Shown here piece by piece: positions 34,660 through 43,234 of a DNA stretch of 64,000 nucleotides (positions within the stretch are counted from its first letter, which is position 1; the number at the start of each line of letters is the position of its first letter). A program made the position numbers and the translations under genes. The notes under the pieces were generated by a model. The model was not told the origin of the DNA, searched no databases, and saw only the letters and a list, made by a program, of their open reading frames with translations. The DNA comes from Hymenobacter sp. DG01 (lineage in GTDB: Bacteria; Bacteroidota; Bacteroidia; Cytophagales; Hymenobacteraceae). Location: NCBI RefSeq assembly GCF_006352025.1, contig NZ_CP040936.1, positions 3,908,001-3,972,000 of the forward strand. Reading direction: 5' to 3'.

Positions 34660-35154
34660 TTACAAAGTATCGGTCCACAGCTCCGGATAGTAGGCCGGGC
34701 ATACGCAGTGAGGAGCGAGCCAAGGTGGGTCGATGATCCGGGGCTGGCAAAAACCTAGAATCTTTTCTACTGCCTCGGCGGCCGCCACGGTACGGGTGGT
34801 TACTTCGTAGGGGTTATCCTGGTCGAACAGGCTGATTTCAAGCCGTGGCTCGGGAGGCTTCTGGGCTCTGAGCCAGACCTGCTGCCCGGCCAGCATTACG
34901 CGCCTCGCAAATTGAGGAAAGCCGGAGGAAGAATCGACGGCTACCCCCAGCTGAGCGAGCAACTGACGTATATCGGCCTCATCGGTGTAGTGCAGGGCCA
35001 CCAGCAGCTGGTCGCCATCGTTGGCATGGCCCCCAATGGCTTTACAGAACCGGAAGTACTGCAAGCGCCGGGCCCAGGTGCCTAGCTCGGCGCGGGAGTG
35101 CCGCCGGAACAGGTAGTCAAGCCAGCGCGGGTCGTGCGTATCCTGAGATGCCAT
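34660..35154 (-). CDS. Hypothetical protein
   Basis: 164 aa, soluble, no signal peptide. No family recognised. It begins MASQDTHDPRWLDYLFRRHS, is rich in Trp/Arg/His at the N-terminus and ends in a Pro/Trp/Cys-rich tail (IDPPWLAPHCVCPAYYPELW). The stop is 13 bases from the patatin stop (convergent). Its upstream region is interrupted about 60 bases away by the IS element, so its native promoter may be affected. Confidence 0.6.
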   Translation of the reverse strand: MASQDTHDPRWLDYLFRRHSRAELGTWARRLQYFRFCKAIGGHANDGDQLLVALHYTDEADIRQLLAQLGVAVDSSSGFPQFARRVMLAGQQVWLRAQKPPEPRLEISLFDQDNPYEVTTRTVAAAEAVEKILGFCQPRIIDPPWLAPHCVCPAYYPELWTDTL

Positions 35155-35213
35155 AGTGGGTAAAGATGAGCAAGATGGCTGACATGCGCGCTCCTCGGGG
35201 CGGCATTGGGCAA

Positions 35214-36010
35214 CTAGGAAGTGTTAACAGTGAATATCTTGCGGTATGGAGCAGATGTTAACCGAGGCACAATGGGCGCGGCTAGCGCCGCTGCTGCCGG
35301 GCCGGCCGGGCACGAGCGGGGGGCGAGGGCGCGACAACCGGCAGTTCGTGGAGGCCGTGCTGTGGCTGGCGCGCAACGGGGCCCGGTGGCGGGCGCTGCC
35401 GAAAGAGCGCGGCAATTGGCACACGACGTACACGCGCTTCCAGCGCTGGGCCGCCTCGGGCGTGTGGCAACGCGTGTTCGAAGCCGTACAGGACGAGGCC
35501 GCCCTGCACACGCTGCTGGTGGACTCGACCACCGTGCGGGCGCACCAGCACGCGAGCGGCGCGCGCAAAAAAACGGGCCGCAAGCCCTCGGCCGTTCGCG
35601 CGGCGGGCTGACATGCAAGCTGCACCTGGCCGCCGATGCGCGCGGCCGGCCGCGGCGCTGCCGCCTGACGGCGGGCCACAGCCACGACGCCCCGCAGGCC
35701 TTGCCCTTGCTGGAGGGCCTGGCGCCGGCTTATGTGGTGGCCGACCGCGGCTACGACTCGGACCCGCTGGTGGCCGCGCTAGCCGCCCGCGGCACGCAGG
35801 CCGTGATTCCGCCCCGGCGAAACCGCCGCCAGCCGCGGGCCTACGACGCGGCCCGCTACGCCCAGCGCCACGCCGTGGAGCGGCTCTTCAGCCGCCTCAA
35901 GCAGTTTCGCCGCGTCGCCACGCGCTACGATAAGCTCGATGCCCATTTCTTGGCCTTCATCCATCTCGCGGCAACCGTCGTCTGGTTACGTGATTGTTAA
36001 CACTTCCTAG
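35214..36010 (+). mobile_element. IS5-family (IS427-like) insertion sequence
   Basis: A 0.8-kb element bounded by a 16-base inverted repeat (35214-35229 with 35995-36010, reading CTAGGAAGTGTTAACA). The outermost CTAG may be a 4-base target duplication, leaving a 12-bp IR GAAGTGTTAACA (35218 and 36006 ends). It contains one transposase in two overlapping frames. The ends and reading frames look intact, so it may be active and recent. It lies immediately upstream of kbl. Confidence 0.9.
35246..36000 (+). CDS. IS5-family transposase, OrfAB made by -1 frameshift
   Basis: OrfA (35246-35611, 121 aa) carries the N-terminal domain (LTEAQWARLAPLLPGRPG, then WRALPKERGNWHTTYTRF) and the first catalytic Asp in LLVDSTTVRAHQHAS. 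The second part is in the -1 frame and supplies the rest: GRSRGGLTCKLHLAADARG, second Asp in VVADRGYDSDPL, and the Glu in AVERLFSRLKQFRRVATRYDKL. An A7 run at 35567-35573, codons AAA-AAA-A, is the evident slippage site just where the frames join. All three DDE residues survive, so the enzyme is predicted functional. Confidence 0.9.
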
Positions 36011-36024
36011 TAGCTTCAGGCTAG

Positions 36025-36032
36025 TATCTTTG
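36025..36032 (+). promoter_or_regulatory. -7 box of kbl, -33 region replaced by the IS end
   Basis: TATCTTTG 29 bases before the kbl ATG. The matching -33 position (about 36002-36005) falls inside the right end of the IS and reads ACTT, not TTTG. Confidence 0.6.
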
Positions 36033-36061
36033 GGTTACTACTCAACTCTAGCTTTCCACCG

Positions 36062-37309
36062 ATGTACACCACCCTCCAGCCGGACCTCGAAAAGCAGCTT
36101 CAGGAAATTAAGGATGCGGGCCTCTACAAAAAGGAGCGCGTGATTACCTCGCCCCAGGGCGCCGAAATTGAAACCACCGAGGCCGGTGAAGTGCTGAACT
36201 TCTGCGCCAACAACTACCTGGGGTTGTCGTCGCACCCGGAGGTAGTGCGGGCCGCCAAAGAAGCCATTGATACTCACGGCTACGGTATGTCGTCGGTGCG
36301 CTTTATCTGCGGCACTCAGGATATTCATAAGCAGCTGGAGCAGAAGCTGGCCGAGTTTCTGGGCACCGAGGATACCATTCTGTACGCAGCAGCTTTTGAT
36401 GCTAACGGCGGCGTGTTCGAACCCCTGTTCAACGAGCAGGATGCCATTATTTCTGACGCTCTGAACCACGCTTCCATTATTGATGGCGTGCGCCTGTGCA
36501 AGGCTCAGCGCTACCGCTACGCCCACAACGACATGCAGGACCTGGAAAAGCAGCTCCAGGACGCCGTAGCCAAAGGCACCCGCCACCGCATCATCGTGAC
36601 GGATGGCTCGTTCTCTATGGACGGCACCATTGCCCAGCTCGATAAAATCTGCGACCTGGCGGATAAGTACCAGGCCCTGGTGATGATTGACGAGTGCCAT
36701 AGCATGGGTTTCTTGGGCAAAACCGGCCGCGGCACCCACGAGTACCGCAACGCCATGGGCCGCGTGGATATCATTACGGGCACGCTCGGCAAGGCCCTCG
36801 GCGGGGCTATGGGTGGCTTCACTTCGGGCCGCAAGGAAATTATTGACATGCTGCGTCAGCGCAGCCGCCCCTACCTGTTCAGCAACACCCTGGCTCCGGC
36901 CATTGTGGGCGCCTCACTACGGGTACTGGAGCTGCTCACGGAAAGCACCGAGCTGCGCGACCGGCTGGAAGAAAACACCAAATACTTCCGCGCCAAGATG
37001 ACGGAAGCCGGCTTCGACATCAAGCCCGGCGAGCACCCCATCGTGCCCGTGATGCTCTACGATGCCAAGCTCAGCCAGGAGTTTGCCGCCAAAATGCTCG
37101 AAAAGGGTATTTATGTGGTGGGCTTTTACTACCCCGTGGTGCCCCAGGGCCAGGCCCGCATCCGGGTGCAGCTGAGCGCCGCCCACACCCGCGAGCATCT
37201 CGACAAGGCCATCAACGCTTTCATCGAGGTAGGCCGCGAGCTGGGCACCATCAAGGAGCCCTCGGCCCAGCAGCCGGAAGCCGGCCAGGTAGTGCAAAAC
37301 ACGCCGTAA
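36062..37309 (+). CDS. kbl: Glycine C-acetyltransferase (2-amino-3-ketobutyrate CoA ligase)
   Basis: 415 aa PLP enzyme of the alpha-oxoamine synthase family. It cleaves 2-amino-3-ketobutyrate with CoA to glycine and acetyl-CoA. The PLP lysine is K244 ([16 protein letters not shown]). [32 protein letters not shown] and [18 protein letters not shown] are Kbl-type rather than BioF-type. A C-terminal Gln/Ala tail extends about 20 residues beyond the usual end. Its upstream neighbour is the IS, which may have altered expression. Confidence 0.93.
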   Translation: MYTTLQPDLEKQLQEIKDAGLYKKERVITSPQGAEIETTEAGEVLNFCANNYLGLSSHPEVVRAAKEAIDTHGYGMSSVRFICGTQDIHKQLEQKLAEFLGTEDTILYAAAFDANGGVFEPLFNEQDAIISDALNHASIIDGVRLCKAQRYRYAHNDMQDLEKQLQDAVAKGTRHRIIVTDGSFSMDGTIAQLDKICDLADKYQALVMIDECHSMGFLGKTGRGTHEYRNAMGRVDIITGTLGKALGGAMGGFTSGRKEIIDMLRQRSRPYLFSNTLAPAIVGASLRVLELLTESTELRDRLEENTKYFRAKMTEAGFDIKPGEHPIVPVMLYDAKLSQEFAAKMLEKGIYVVGFYYPVVPQGQARIRVQLSAAHTREHLDKAINAFIEVGRELGTIKEPSAQQPEAGQVVQNTP

Positions 37310-37321
37310 GCAAGGAAATAT

Positions 37322-37362
37322 TCACAAAAAGGCCCTACAGACTACTGTCGGGCCTTTTTGTG
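37322..37362 (+). terminator. Terminator between kbl and the convergent gene
   Basis: Inverted repeat CACAAAAAGGCCC with GGGCCTTTTTGTG, extended by ACAG/CTGT inside, giving T-runs on both strands. Confidence 0.85.
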
Positions 37363-37364
37363 AG

Positions 37365-37991
37365 CTAATAGATATCAGGCAAGGGTACCTTTGGATAGCG
37401 CAGAAAATAGAGTTGCAGTGGCGTGAGTTGGACAGTAAAGATGGATGACCTTGCCACATGTTGCCCAATTCGGGCGACCAACATGCATTCCACTGGAATA
37501 GTACCGGCGTAGAGATTGCCCCCATCCAGGTTGATAGCAAAAGAGGAGTTGGAAGCCAGCGTGTCCTGCCAGAAACCGTTGCCGCAGCTGAATCCACTGG
37601 GGTAGGTAGGAAGCACCCACTGATTATCCAACCGGAGCACTACCTCAATACCGGGCACTGTTGCATCAGCGCGTTCAACTGGTACTGCCTGGGCCGTTGG
37701 GTTGAGTAAATACACACGAATGTGCTGCTTACGGGTAGATTGGGGACAGCAATCGGGCAGCATAACCAGCGCCAAGCTATCGGGTAACGGACGTGGTGCG
37801 GCGGCCCGCAATTCAGCTGTGAGGGGAGCTTTACCTTCAAACCATGCCCGAGAAGGCTGCAACCCAAAATAAGTATTCAGCCACCGGACTTCCCCCTTTT
37901 TTGGCCGTGACCCAGACAGCCCCTGCCCGCACGAGGGTTTGCTAAGCGAAAGAGATAATGCTCCTGCTATCCAGTAATAGAGTGCACGCAT
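37365..37991 (-). CDS. Secreted hypothetical protein
   Basis: 208 aa from the ATG at 37991 with a short signal-like start (MRALYYWIAGALSLSLS). The mature part is beta-rich with several cysteines (VMLPDCCPQS, SGFSCGNGFW, PVECMLVARIG). No domain recognised. Lower GC than its neighbours, so possibly acquired. It is cotranscribed-direction with cdaA but starts 25 bases downstream of the cdaA stop, so linkage is possible. Confidence 0.55.
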   Translation of the reverse strand: MRALYYWIAGALSLSLSKPSCGQGLSGSRPKKGEVRWLNTYFGLQPSRAWFEGKAPLTAELRAAAPRPLPDSLALVMLPDCCPQSTRKQHIRVYLLNPTAQAVPVERADATVPGIEVVLRLDNQWVLPTYPSGFSCGNGFWQDTLASNSSFAINLDGGNLYAGTIPVECMLVARIGQHVARSSIFTVQLTPLQLYFLRYPKVPLPDIY

Positions 37992-38016
37992 AACCAAACA
38001 ATCTAGATAAAATCCT

Positions 38017-38856
38017 TTACGCCGCTACCTCGGCCTTTGACCCGGCCGAGGGGGTAGGGCGGGGGGCAGCGTCAAACAGAAATTCATTGAGGCGGGCGCG
38101 GAGGTCGGCGGGGGCGAGGTTGCGGAACACTTCGCCCCCGCGTACTAAGGAAATCTGGCTGGTTTCCTCGCTGACTACCAGTACAATGGCGTCGGTAACT
38201 TCGGTGAGGCCGATGGCGGCGCGGTGGCGCAACCCCATAGAAGCCGGTACATCGGGGTTTTCGCTGACGGGTAGAATGCAGCGGGCGGCCTTAATGCGGC
38301 CGTTGCTGATGATAACGGCCCCATCGTGCAGAGGGCTGGTTTTGTTGAAGATGCTCATGAGCAGGCGCTTGCTCACGGTGGCGTCGATCAGGTCGCCGGA
38401 GTCGGCGAAGAACTTCAGGTCGGAGGCCATGCTGAAGGCAATGAGGGCCCCGGTCTGCTTGCCGGCCAGACTTTTGGCCGCCTCAATAAACGGCGTGACG
38501 TTCATGCGCTCCTGGGTTTGCTCGCGCCGCCACGGAAACACGCGCAGGCGGTTGCCGAAGGAGGTAGCCTTGCCCACATTTAGCAAAAACCGCCTGATTT
38601 CCTGCTGGAAAAGGATGATGCCCGCTAACACCCCCACGCTCATAAACTGCCCCAAGATGCTGGTCAGCAGCTCCATGCCCAGGGCCTTCACTACCAGATA
38701 AAACAGGTAGAGCGACATAAAGCCCAGAAATACTTTCAGGGCCACGCTCCCTGTCAGCAGCTTATAGAGCTGGTAAAACAAGGCCGTGACCAGTAGCACG
38801 TCCACGACGTCTATCCAGCCAATGCGCAGGAAGCCGATGGTGAAAGCGCCAATCAC
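38017..38856 (-). CDS. cdaA: Diadenylate cyclase CdaA
   Basis: 279 aa. Makes c-di-AMP from two ATP. Three N-terminal membrane helices (to about residue 85), then the DAC domain: DGA at 178-180 (SPLHDGAVII) and RHR at 210-212 (MGLRHRAAIGL). The threonine normally before RHRAA is Leu here. Four bases overlap with the folP stop (ATGA), so translation is coupled. A conserved neighbour of folP in Bacteroidota; regulatory proteins CdaR/GlmM are absent here. Confidence 0.95.
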   Translation of the reverse strand: MIGAFTIGFLRIGWIDVVDVLLVTALFYQLYKLLTGSVALKVFLGFMSLYLFYLVVKALGMELLTSILGQFMSVGVLAGIILFQQEIRRFLLNVGKATSFGNRLRVFPWRREQTQERMNVTPFIEAAKSLAGKQTGALIAFSMASDLKFFADSGDLIDATVSKRLLMSIFNKTSPLHDGAVIISNGRIKAARCILPVSENPDVPASMGLRHRAAIGLTEVTDAIVLVVSEETSQISLVRGGEVFRNLAPADLRARLNEFLFDAAPRPTPSAGSKAEVAA

Positions 38857-39740
38857 GAAGCAGGGGGTAGGGAAAAGGTGTTCGAAACGAGCTGAATAGT
38901 CTGGACTGCTTCCGCAACATCATGTACGCGCAGCAGCCGGGCCCCGTTGAGCACGGCTAGGGTATTCACGGCAATGGTGCCGGTGAGGGCGGCCTCCGGC
39001 GTCAGGCCCAGGGGCTTATACACCATGCTTTTCCGCGAGAGGCCTGCCAGAATAGGCAGGCCCAGCACCTGCAGCTCCGGCAGCCGCCGCAGCAGCTCGT
39101 GGCTTTGGGCTGGGGTTTTGGCAAACCCGAAGCCGGGGTCCAGCACCACATCCACTACCCCGTGCTGGCGCAGCAAAGCCAGCTTGTCGCGGAAGTAGCG
39201 CACCAGCTCCAGCACCATGTCGCCCTCGTAGTGGGTGTGCTGGGTCATGGTTTGGGGTGTGCCGCGCATGTGCATCAGGATGTAGGGCACGCCCAGGCGG
39301 CCGGCGGTGGGTAGCATCTCCTCATCCAGAGTGCCCCCGCTGATGTCGTTAAGGATGTCGGCGCCAGCGGCTATGGCCTCGGTAGCTACCTCAGCCCGGA
39401 AGGTGTCCACGGAGAGAAAGGCTTGCGGAAACTCCCGACGCACGGCTTCTACGGCGGGCAGCAGGCGGCGCTTTTCCTCGTCTATAGGAATATGCTCGGC
39501 ACCGGGGCGGGAAGAGTAGCCGCCTAAATCCAGCACGGCGGCCCCGGCTTGCAGCATCTGCTCGGCCCGGTGCAATAGCTCGTCTTCGCTACCCATGCGG
39601 TTGCCCGCAAAGAACGAATCAGGCGTCAGGTTCAGGATGCCTATCACCTGGGGCTGGCGCAGATCCAGCACCCGCCCGCCGGGGCAGCGCAGAGTTAGCC
39701 TCGGGGAAAAGCACGTATCTTGCGGGGCCTGGAGGAGCAT
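38853..39740 (-). CDS. folP: Dihydropteroate synthase
   Basis: 295 aa. Condenses p-aminobenzoate with hydroxymethyl-dihydropterin diphosphate in folate synthesis; the sulfonamide target. Motifs in order: IGILNLTPDSFFAG, LDLGGYSSRPGAEHI, LSVDTFRAEVA, ILNDISGGTLD, YILMHMRGTPQTM, VVLDPGFGFAKT and LAGLSRKSM. Slightly long N-terminus. It overlaps cdaA by 4 bases, forming a two-gene unit. Confidence 0.96.
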   Translation of the reverse strand: MLLQAPQDTCFSPRLTLRCPGGRVLDLRQPQVIGILNLTPDSFFAGNRMGSEDELLHRAEQMLQAGAAVLDLGGYSSRPGAEHIPIDEEKRRLLPAVEAVRREFPQAFLSVDTFRAEVATEAIAAGADILNDISGGTLDEEMLPTAGRLGVPYILMHMRGTPQTMTQHTHYEGDMVLELVRYFRDKLALLRQHGVVDVVLDPGFGFAKTPAQSHELLRRLPELQVLGLPILAGLSRKSMVYKPLGLTPEAALTGTIAVNTLAVLNGARLLRVHDVAEAVQTIQLVSNTFSLPPAS

Positions 39741-39760
39741 GGTGGGAGCGGAAAGAGGGC

Positions 39761-39861
39761 GTCATGCTGACGGTAGTATTCGCGCGGCCGAGGCATTGCG
39801 CGGGCTGCCGGGGCAAGGCGCTGAACACCTTCCCGCGAGCCGCTTTCTCTGTCAGCATGAC
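39761..39861. repeat. Inverted repeat over the DUF1599 start
   Basis: An 11-bp inverted pair GTCATGCTGAC (39761-39771) and GTCAGCATGAC (39851-39861) spaced 79 bases. The right arm contains the start ATG at 39857. It resembles dispersed palindromic repeats of this genus, from memory only. Confidence 0.55.
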
Positions 39862-40468
39862 AATGGGCGGATTGCAACAAAATAGGCTGAAAAACTTGGA
39901 GAATCAAACCCAGCACGAATACGACCGGGTCATTGCGCGGTGCCGCCAGCTGTTTCTGGCTAAAACTCACGACTATGGCACGGCCTGGCGCATTATGCGC
40001 CTACCCTCCGTTACCGACCAAATCTATATTAAGGCCCAGCGCATCCGCAGCATTCAGGAAAAAGGCACGCAGCTGGTTGCCGATGGGGTAGAGGAGGAGT
40101 TCGTGGCCATCATCAACTACTGCATCATTGCCCTCATGCAGCTTGGGCTGCCCGCTGAAGCTCCGCTGGAACTGGAACCGGCCGCCGTGGCCCTGGCCTA
40201 CGATGAGCAGGTAGCCGAAAACCGCCGCTTGCTGTTCGCCAAAAACCACGATTATGGCGAAGCCTGGCGGCAGATGCGCATTGAAAGCATCACCGACATT
40301 ATTCTGATGAAGCTGCACCGCACCAAGCAGATTGAGGACCTGGGCGGCCTGACCCGCGTATCGGAAGGCGTGGAGGCCAACTACCGCGACATGCTGAACT
40401 ACGCCGTGTTTGTGCTAATTAAGATGGGGTTTGCCGATGTTGAAGGGGGTAGCAGAATAGTTGGGTAA
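39857..40468 (+). CDS. DUF1599 domain protein
   Basis: 203 aa from ATG 39857; ATG 39863 is also possible and the frame opens further upstream. Two similar halves: CRQLFLAKTHDYGTAWRIMRL (about 25) and NRRLLFAKNHDYGEAWRQMRI (about 125), each followed by 'sitDii..KlhRi..ie..G'. Each half has a K-(T/N)HDYG-xAWR motif reminiscent of nucleotide pyrophosphatase (MazG-like) or thymidylate-related domains. Function unknown. It faces folP, a common arrangement. Confidence 0.8.
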   Translation: MTMGGLQQNRLKNLENQTQHEYDRVIARCRQLFLAKTHDYGTAWRIMRLPSVTDQIYIKAQRIRSIQEKGTQLVADGVEEEFVAIINYCIIALMQLGLPAEAPLELEPAAVALAYDEQVAENRRLLFAKNHDYGEAWRQMRIESITDIILMKLHRTKQIEDLGGLTRVSEGVEANYRDMLNYAVFVLIKMGFADVEGGSRIVG

Positions 40469-40596
40469 ACAGCTCCTGAGCCTACATTTGCGTATCAGCC
40501 TCAGCCGCTTGTGTTGAAACCTTGCTTGCAAAGCAACTGCATCAGCGGTAGCGCGGTTACTTCGCTACTCACTTACTCTGCTACTCCCCGTAGTTC

Positions 40597-41703
40597 ATGA
40601 AACAACTTACCCGTATTTGCTGGCTGCTGCTGGGCGTCGTGTTTATCTTCTCGGGGCTGGTCAAGCTCAACGACCCCGTTGGGACGGCCCTGAAGCTGGA
40701 AGAATATTTCGAGGTTTTCTCGAAGGACTTCGGCTCTTTCTTTGAAATCTTTATCCCGTATTCCCGCACCCTGAGCATCTTCTTGAGTTCCTTGGAGGTA
40801 GTGCTGGGGGTTGCCGTGCTGCTGCGCTGGATGCTGCGGCAAACCCTGTGGGTGCTGCTGGCCCTGCTGGTGTTCTTCGGGTTCCTGACTTTCTACTCGG
40901 CGGCCTTCAACAAGGTAACTGACTGCGGCTGCTTCGGCGACTTTATCAAGCTCACGCCCTGGACCTCGTTTGCCAAGGACCTGTTCCTGCTGCTGCTCTG
41001 GGCCGTGGTGTTTTATAACCAGCGCTACCTGCGCCGGGTGTTTGCCAAGGGCACGCTGGGCGTGATGTACATTACGCTGGCTTCGGCCGTGGCTATTGGC
41101 ATTGGGGTACGCGCCCTGGGCCACCTGCCCTACTTCGATTTCCTGCCTTACAAGGAGGGCAACGACATTGCCAAGCTGATGAAGCCCCAGGAGCAGGCCA
41201 AGTATCAGTACGTGATGGAGCGCAACGGCGAAACCAAGACCTTCACGGAGTACCCTACTGACTCGACCTGGAAGTACAAGAGCATGGAGGTGCTAAACCC
41301 CCTGACGTCTAAGCCTGTCATTACGGACTTTGCCATTTTCGATGCGGAAGGGAAAGACCATACCCAGGAGGTGCTGACGGGTAACAAGCTGCTGCTGATT
41401 GTGCAGAGCGCCACCACCGCCGACCGGGACCGGTTCAAGGACATCACGCAACTGATGGAGGCCGCAGCCAAGTCGCGCAAGCAAATCCGGCCGCTCATCG
41501 TCACGAGCAGCAGCCCGCAGGATTTCGACGCTTTCCGCCACGATGTAAACCTGCCGGGTACCTACTACTTCGCCGATGCTACCGTGCTGAAGTCTATGAT
41601 TCGCTCGAACCCCGGCTTTATTGTGCTGCAGAACGGGGTAGTAAAAGGCAAGTTCCACTACCACGACATTCCCGACGCTAGCAAGCTCGAAACGCTGCTG
41701 TAA
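40597..41703 (+). CDS. BT_3928-type DoxX/MauE-like membrane protein with thioredoxin-like tail
   Basis: 368 aa. Four N-terminal membrane helices in a DoxX/MauE style (WLLLGVVFIFSGLVKLNDPVG), containing the cysteine motif TDCGCFGDF (about 107-115). After about residue 150 a periplasmic-looking domain follows (PYFDFLPYKEGNDIA, then ...NKLLLIVQSATTADRDRF and SSSPQDFDAFRHD), resembling a thioredoxin-like fold without CxxC. Known by the BT_3928 family name in Bacteroidota, next to DUF1599/folP. Probably redox-linked membrane protein. Confidence 0.8.
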   Translation: MKQLTRICWLLLGVVFIFSGLVKLNDPVGTALKLEEYFEVFSKDFGSFFEIFIPYSRTLSIFLSSLEVVLGVAVLLRWMLRQTLWVLLALLVFFGFLTFYSAAFNKVTDCGCFGDFIKLTPWTSFAKDLFLLLLWAVVFYNQRYLRRVFAKGTLGVMYITLASAVAIGIGVRALGHLPYFDFLPYKEGNDIAKLMKPQEQAKYQYVMERNGETKTFTEYPTDSTWKYKSMEVLNPLTSKPVITDFAIFDAEGKDHTQEVLTGNKLLLIVQSATTADRDRFKDITQLMEAAAKSRKQIRPLIVTSSSPQDFDAFRHDVNLPGTYYFADATVLKSMIRSNPGFIVLQNGVVKGKFHYHDIPDASKLETLL

Positions 41704-41705
41704 AT

Positions 41706-41783
41706 CAGTTGCCGGTTGCCGGTTGCCAGTTTTCAGGAATTTCCTGTTAATAACCGGCAACCGGCAACCGGCAACTGGCAACT
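41706..41783. repeat. Inverted tandem 7-bp repeat hairpin
   Basis: Three copies of GTTGCC(G/A) going in and four coming out as the reverse complement, with a self-complementary tip CAGGAAtTTCCTG (about 41734-41746). It fills the whole gap between the DoxX-like gene and the ABC permease, whose ATG is 8 bases after it. Confidence 0.8.
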
Positions 41784-41790
41784 GAACAAG

Positions 41791-42852
41791 ATGCTAGGTT
41801 TTATTCTGAGCCGTTTGTGGCAGGGCGTGCTGGTGCTGGTGGGGGTTGCCCTCACGGTGTTCTTCCTGTTTCAAGTGTTGCCCGGCGACCCGGTTGCCCT
41901 GCTGGCCGGCCAACGCTCCGACGCCGCCACCCGCGCCGCCATTGCCGCCGACCTGGGCCTCGACCAGCCCCTGCCGGGCCAACTGCTGGGCTACCTCAAC
42001 GACGTGTCGCCGGTGGGCGTGCACCCGCGCGACTCGGCGGGGGTAGCGAAATACGGCGGCGTGCAGGTCCTACCCCTCGGCGCGGAGCAAAGCCTGGTGC
42101 TGAAGACGCCCTACCTGCGCCGGTCCTTTCAAAGTAACAAAGAGGTGCTCAGCATCCTGCTCGACCACTTCACCGGCACCCTGTGGCTGGCTTTGGCCGC
42201 TATGCTGCTGGCGGCGGTGTTGGGCATCGGGCTGGGGGTAGTAGCTGCCCTTAAGCCGCACTCCTGGCTCGATCGGGCGTTGGTATCTACTTCGGTACTG
42301 GGTATTTCGGTGCCTTCCTTCGTGGCGGCCATCCTGATTGCTATGACGTTTGGGTTTTACTGGAGCTCTTGGACGGGCCTCAACCTGACCGGGCAGCTCT
42401 ACGAAACCGACCCCTTCTCGGGACGCCATCTGGTCCTGAAAAACCTGCTGCTGCCGGCCTTTGCCCTCGGCATCCGGCCCCTGGCCGTTATTGTGCAGCT
42501 TACCCGCTCCTCCATGCTGGATGTGATGAGCCAGGACTACATCCGCACGGCCCGCGCCAAAGGCCTTTCGGGCTACCGCACGGTGGTAGGCCACGCCCTC
42601 AAAAACGCCCTGAACCCGGTAATTACGGCCGTGTCGGGCTGGCTGGCTTCTCTGATGGCCGGGGCGTTTTTTATCGAGTACATTTTCAACTGGAAGGGCC
42701 TGGGAACCGTTACGCTACGGGCCGTCGAGAACCTCGATTTTCCGGTGGTTATGGGCGCTACCATCTTTATTGCGGCCCTGTTCGTGCTCGTCAATATTGT
42801 GGTCGATGTGCTCTACGCCGTGCTTGACCCGCGGGTAAAGCTTTCTGCTTAA
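41791..42852 (+). CDS. ABC transporter permease, DppB/OppB type
   Basis: 353 aa from ATG 41791; an upstream ATG at 41716 would start inside the hairpin. BPD_transp_1 permease with six membrane helices. VFFLFQVLPGDPVALLAG is the DppB-type 'PGDP' loop and YIRTARAKGLSGYRTVVGHALKNAL contains the EAA-loop. It presumably imports peptides or nickel. No DppC, ATPase or binding protein is adjacent, so partners must be elsewhere. A 30-residue insertion near 60-95 is unusual. Confidence 0.88.
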   Translation: MLGFILSRLWQGVLVLVGVALTVFFLFQVLPGDPVALLAGQRSDAATRAAIAADLGLDQPLPGQLLGYLNDVSPVGVHPRDSAGVAKYGGVQVLPLGAEQSLVLKTPYLRRSFQSNKEVLSILLDHFTGTLWLALAAMLLAAVLGIGLGVVAALKPHSWLDRALVSTSVLGISVPSFVAAILIAMTFGFYWSSWTGLNLTGQLYETDPFSGRHLVLKNLLLPAFALGIRPLAVIVQLTRSSMLDVMSQDYIRTARAKGLSGYRTVVGHALKNALNPVITAVSGWLASLMAGAFFIEYIFNWKGLGTVTLRAVENLDFPVVMGATIFIAALFVLVNIVVDVLYAVLDPRVKLSA

Positions 42853-42934
42853 AGCAGATTTTTGATTAGTATATAATAAAGCGTATTTACGCAGGTATTA
42901 TCATTTTCCTATTCATTCAAACACATCCTTTTTC

Positions 42935-43234
42935 ATGGAGCAATCTTCTACTCCACCAGTTGTTCACCCCATTCATCAGCCCCAGTACGTACAAGTGCCT
43001 ATGTACGCGCAGGTAGCTCCGCCCGTTAGCACCGGAGACTGGATTGGTACTTCTTTATTGATGATGATTCCGGTGGTTAATTTTGTTTTGCTGCTGGTGT
43101 GGGCTTTCAGCAGCGGTACTAATCCCAGTAAAGCGAATTGGGCCAAAGCCAATTTGATTTTTATGCTGGTATTTAGTGTTTTAGGACTCTTCTTCTTTCT
43201 TACCGTAGGTGCGGCTCTGATGAATGTCCGATAA
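42935..43234 (+). CDS. Small membrane protein with Pro/Gln/Tyr-rich N-terminus
   Basis: 99 aa. The first 35 residues are Pro/Gln/Tyr/Val-rich and low complexity (PVVHPIHQPQYVQVPMYAQV), then two membrane helices (WIGTSLLMMIPVVNFVLLLVWAF and LIFMLVFSVLGLFFFLTVG) with GTNPSKANWAKAN between. Two-helix small membrane proteins with this 'mlIPivn...vWaF...anwAkA' look occur in many bacteria. AT-richer than neighbours. Its end overlaps the aroK start by 11 bases. Confidence 0.7.
   Translation: MEQSSTPPVVHPIHQPQYVQVPMYAQVAPPVSTGDWIGTSLLMMIPVVNFVLLLVWAFSSGTNPSKANWAKANLIFMLVFSVLGLFFFLTVGAALMNVR

Noticed and set aside
39764..39856. N-terminal extension of the DUF1599 protein from 39764
   Set aside because: The extra 31 residues are Arg/Cys-rich and come from the inverted-repeat element rather than a protein domain.
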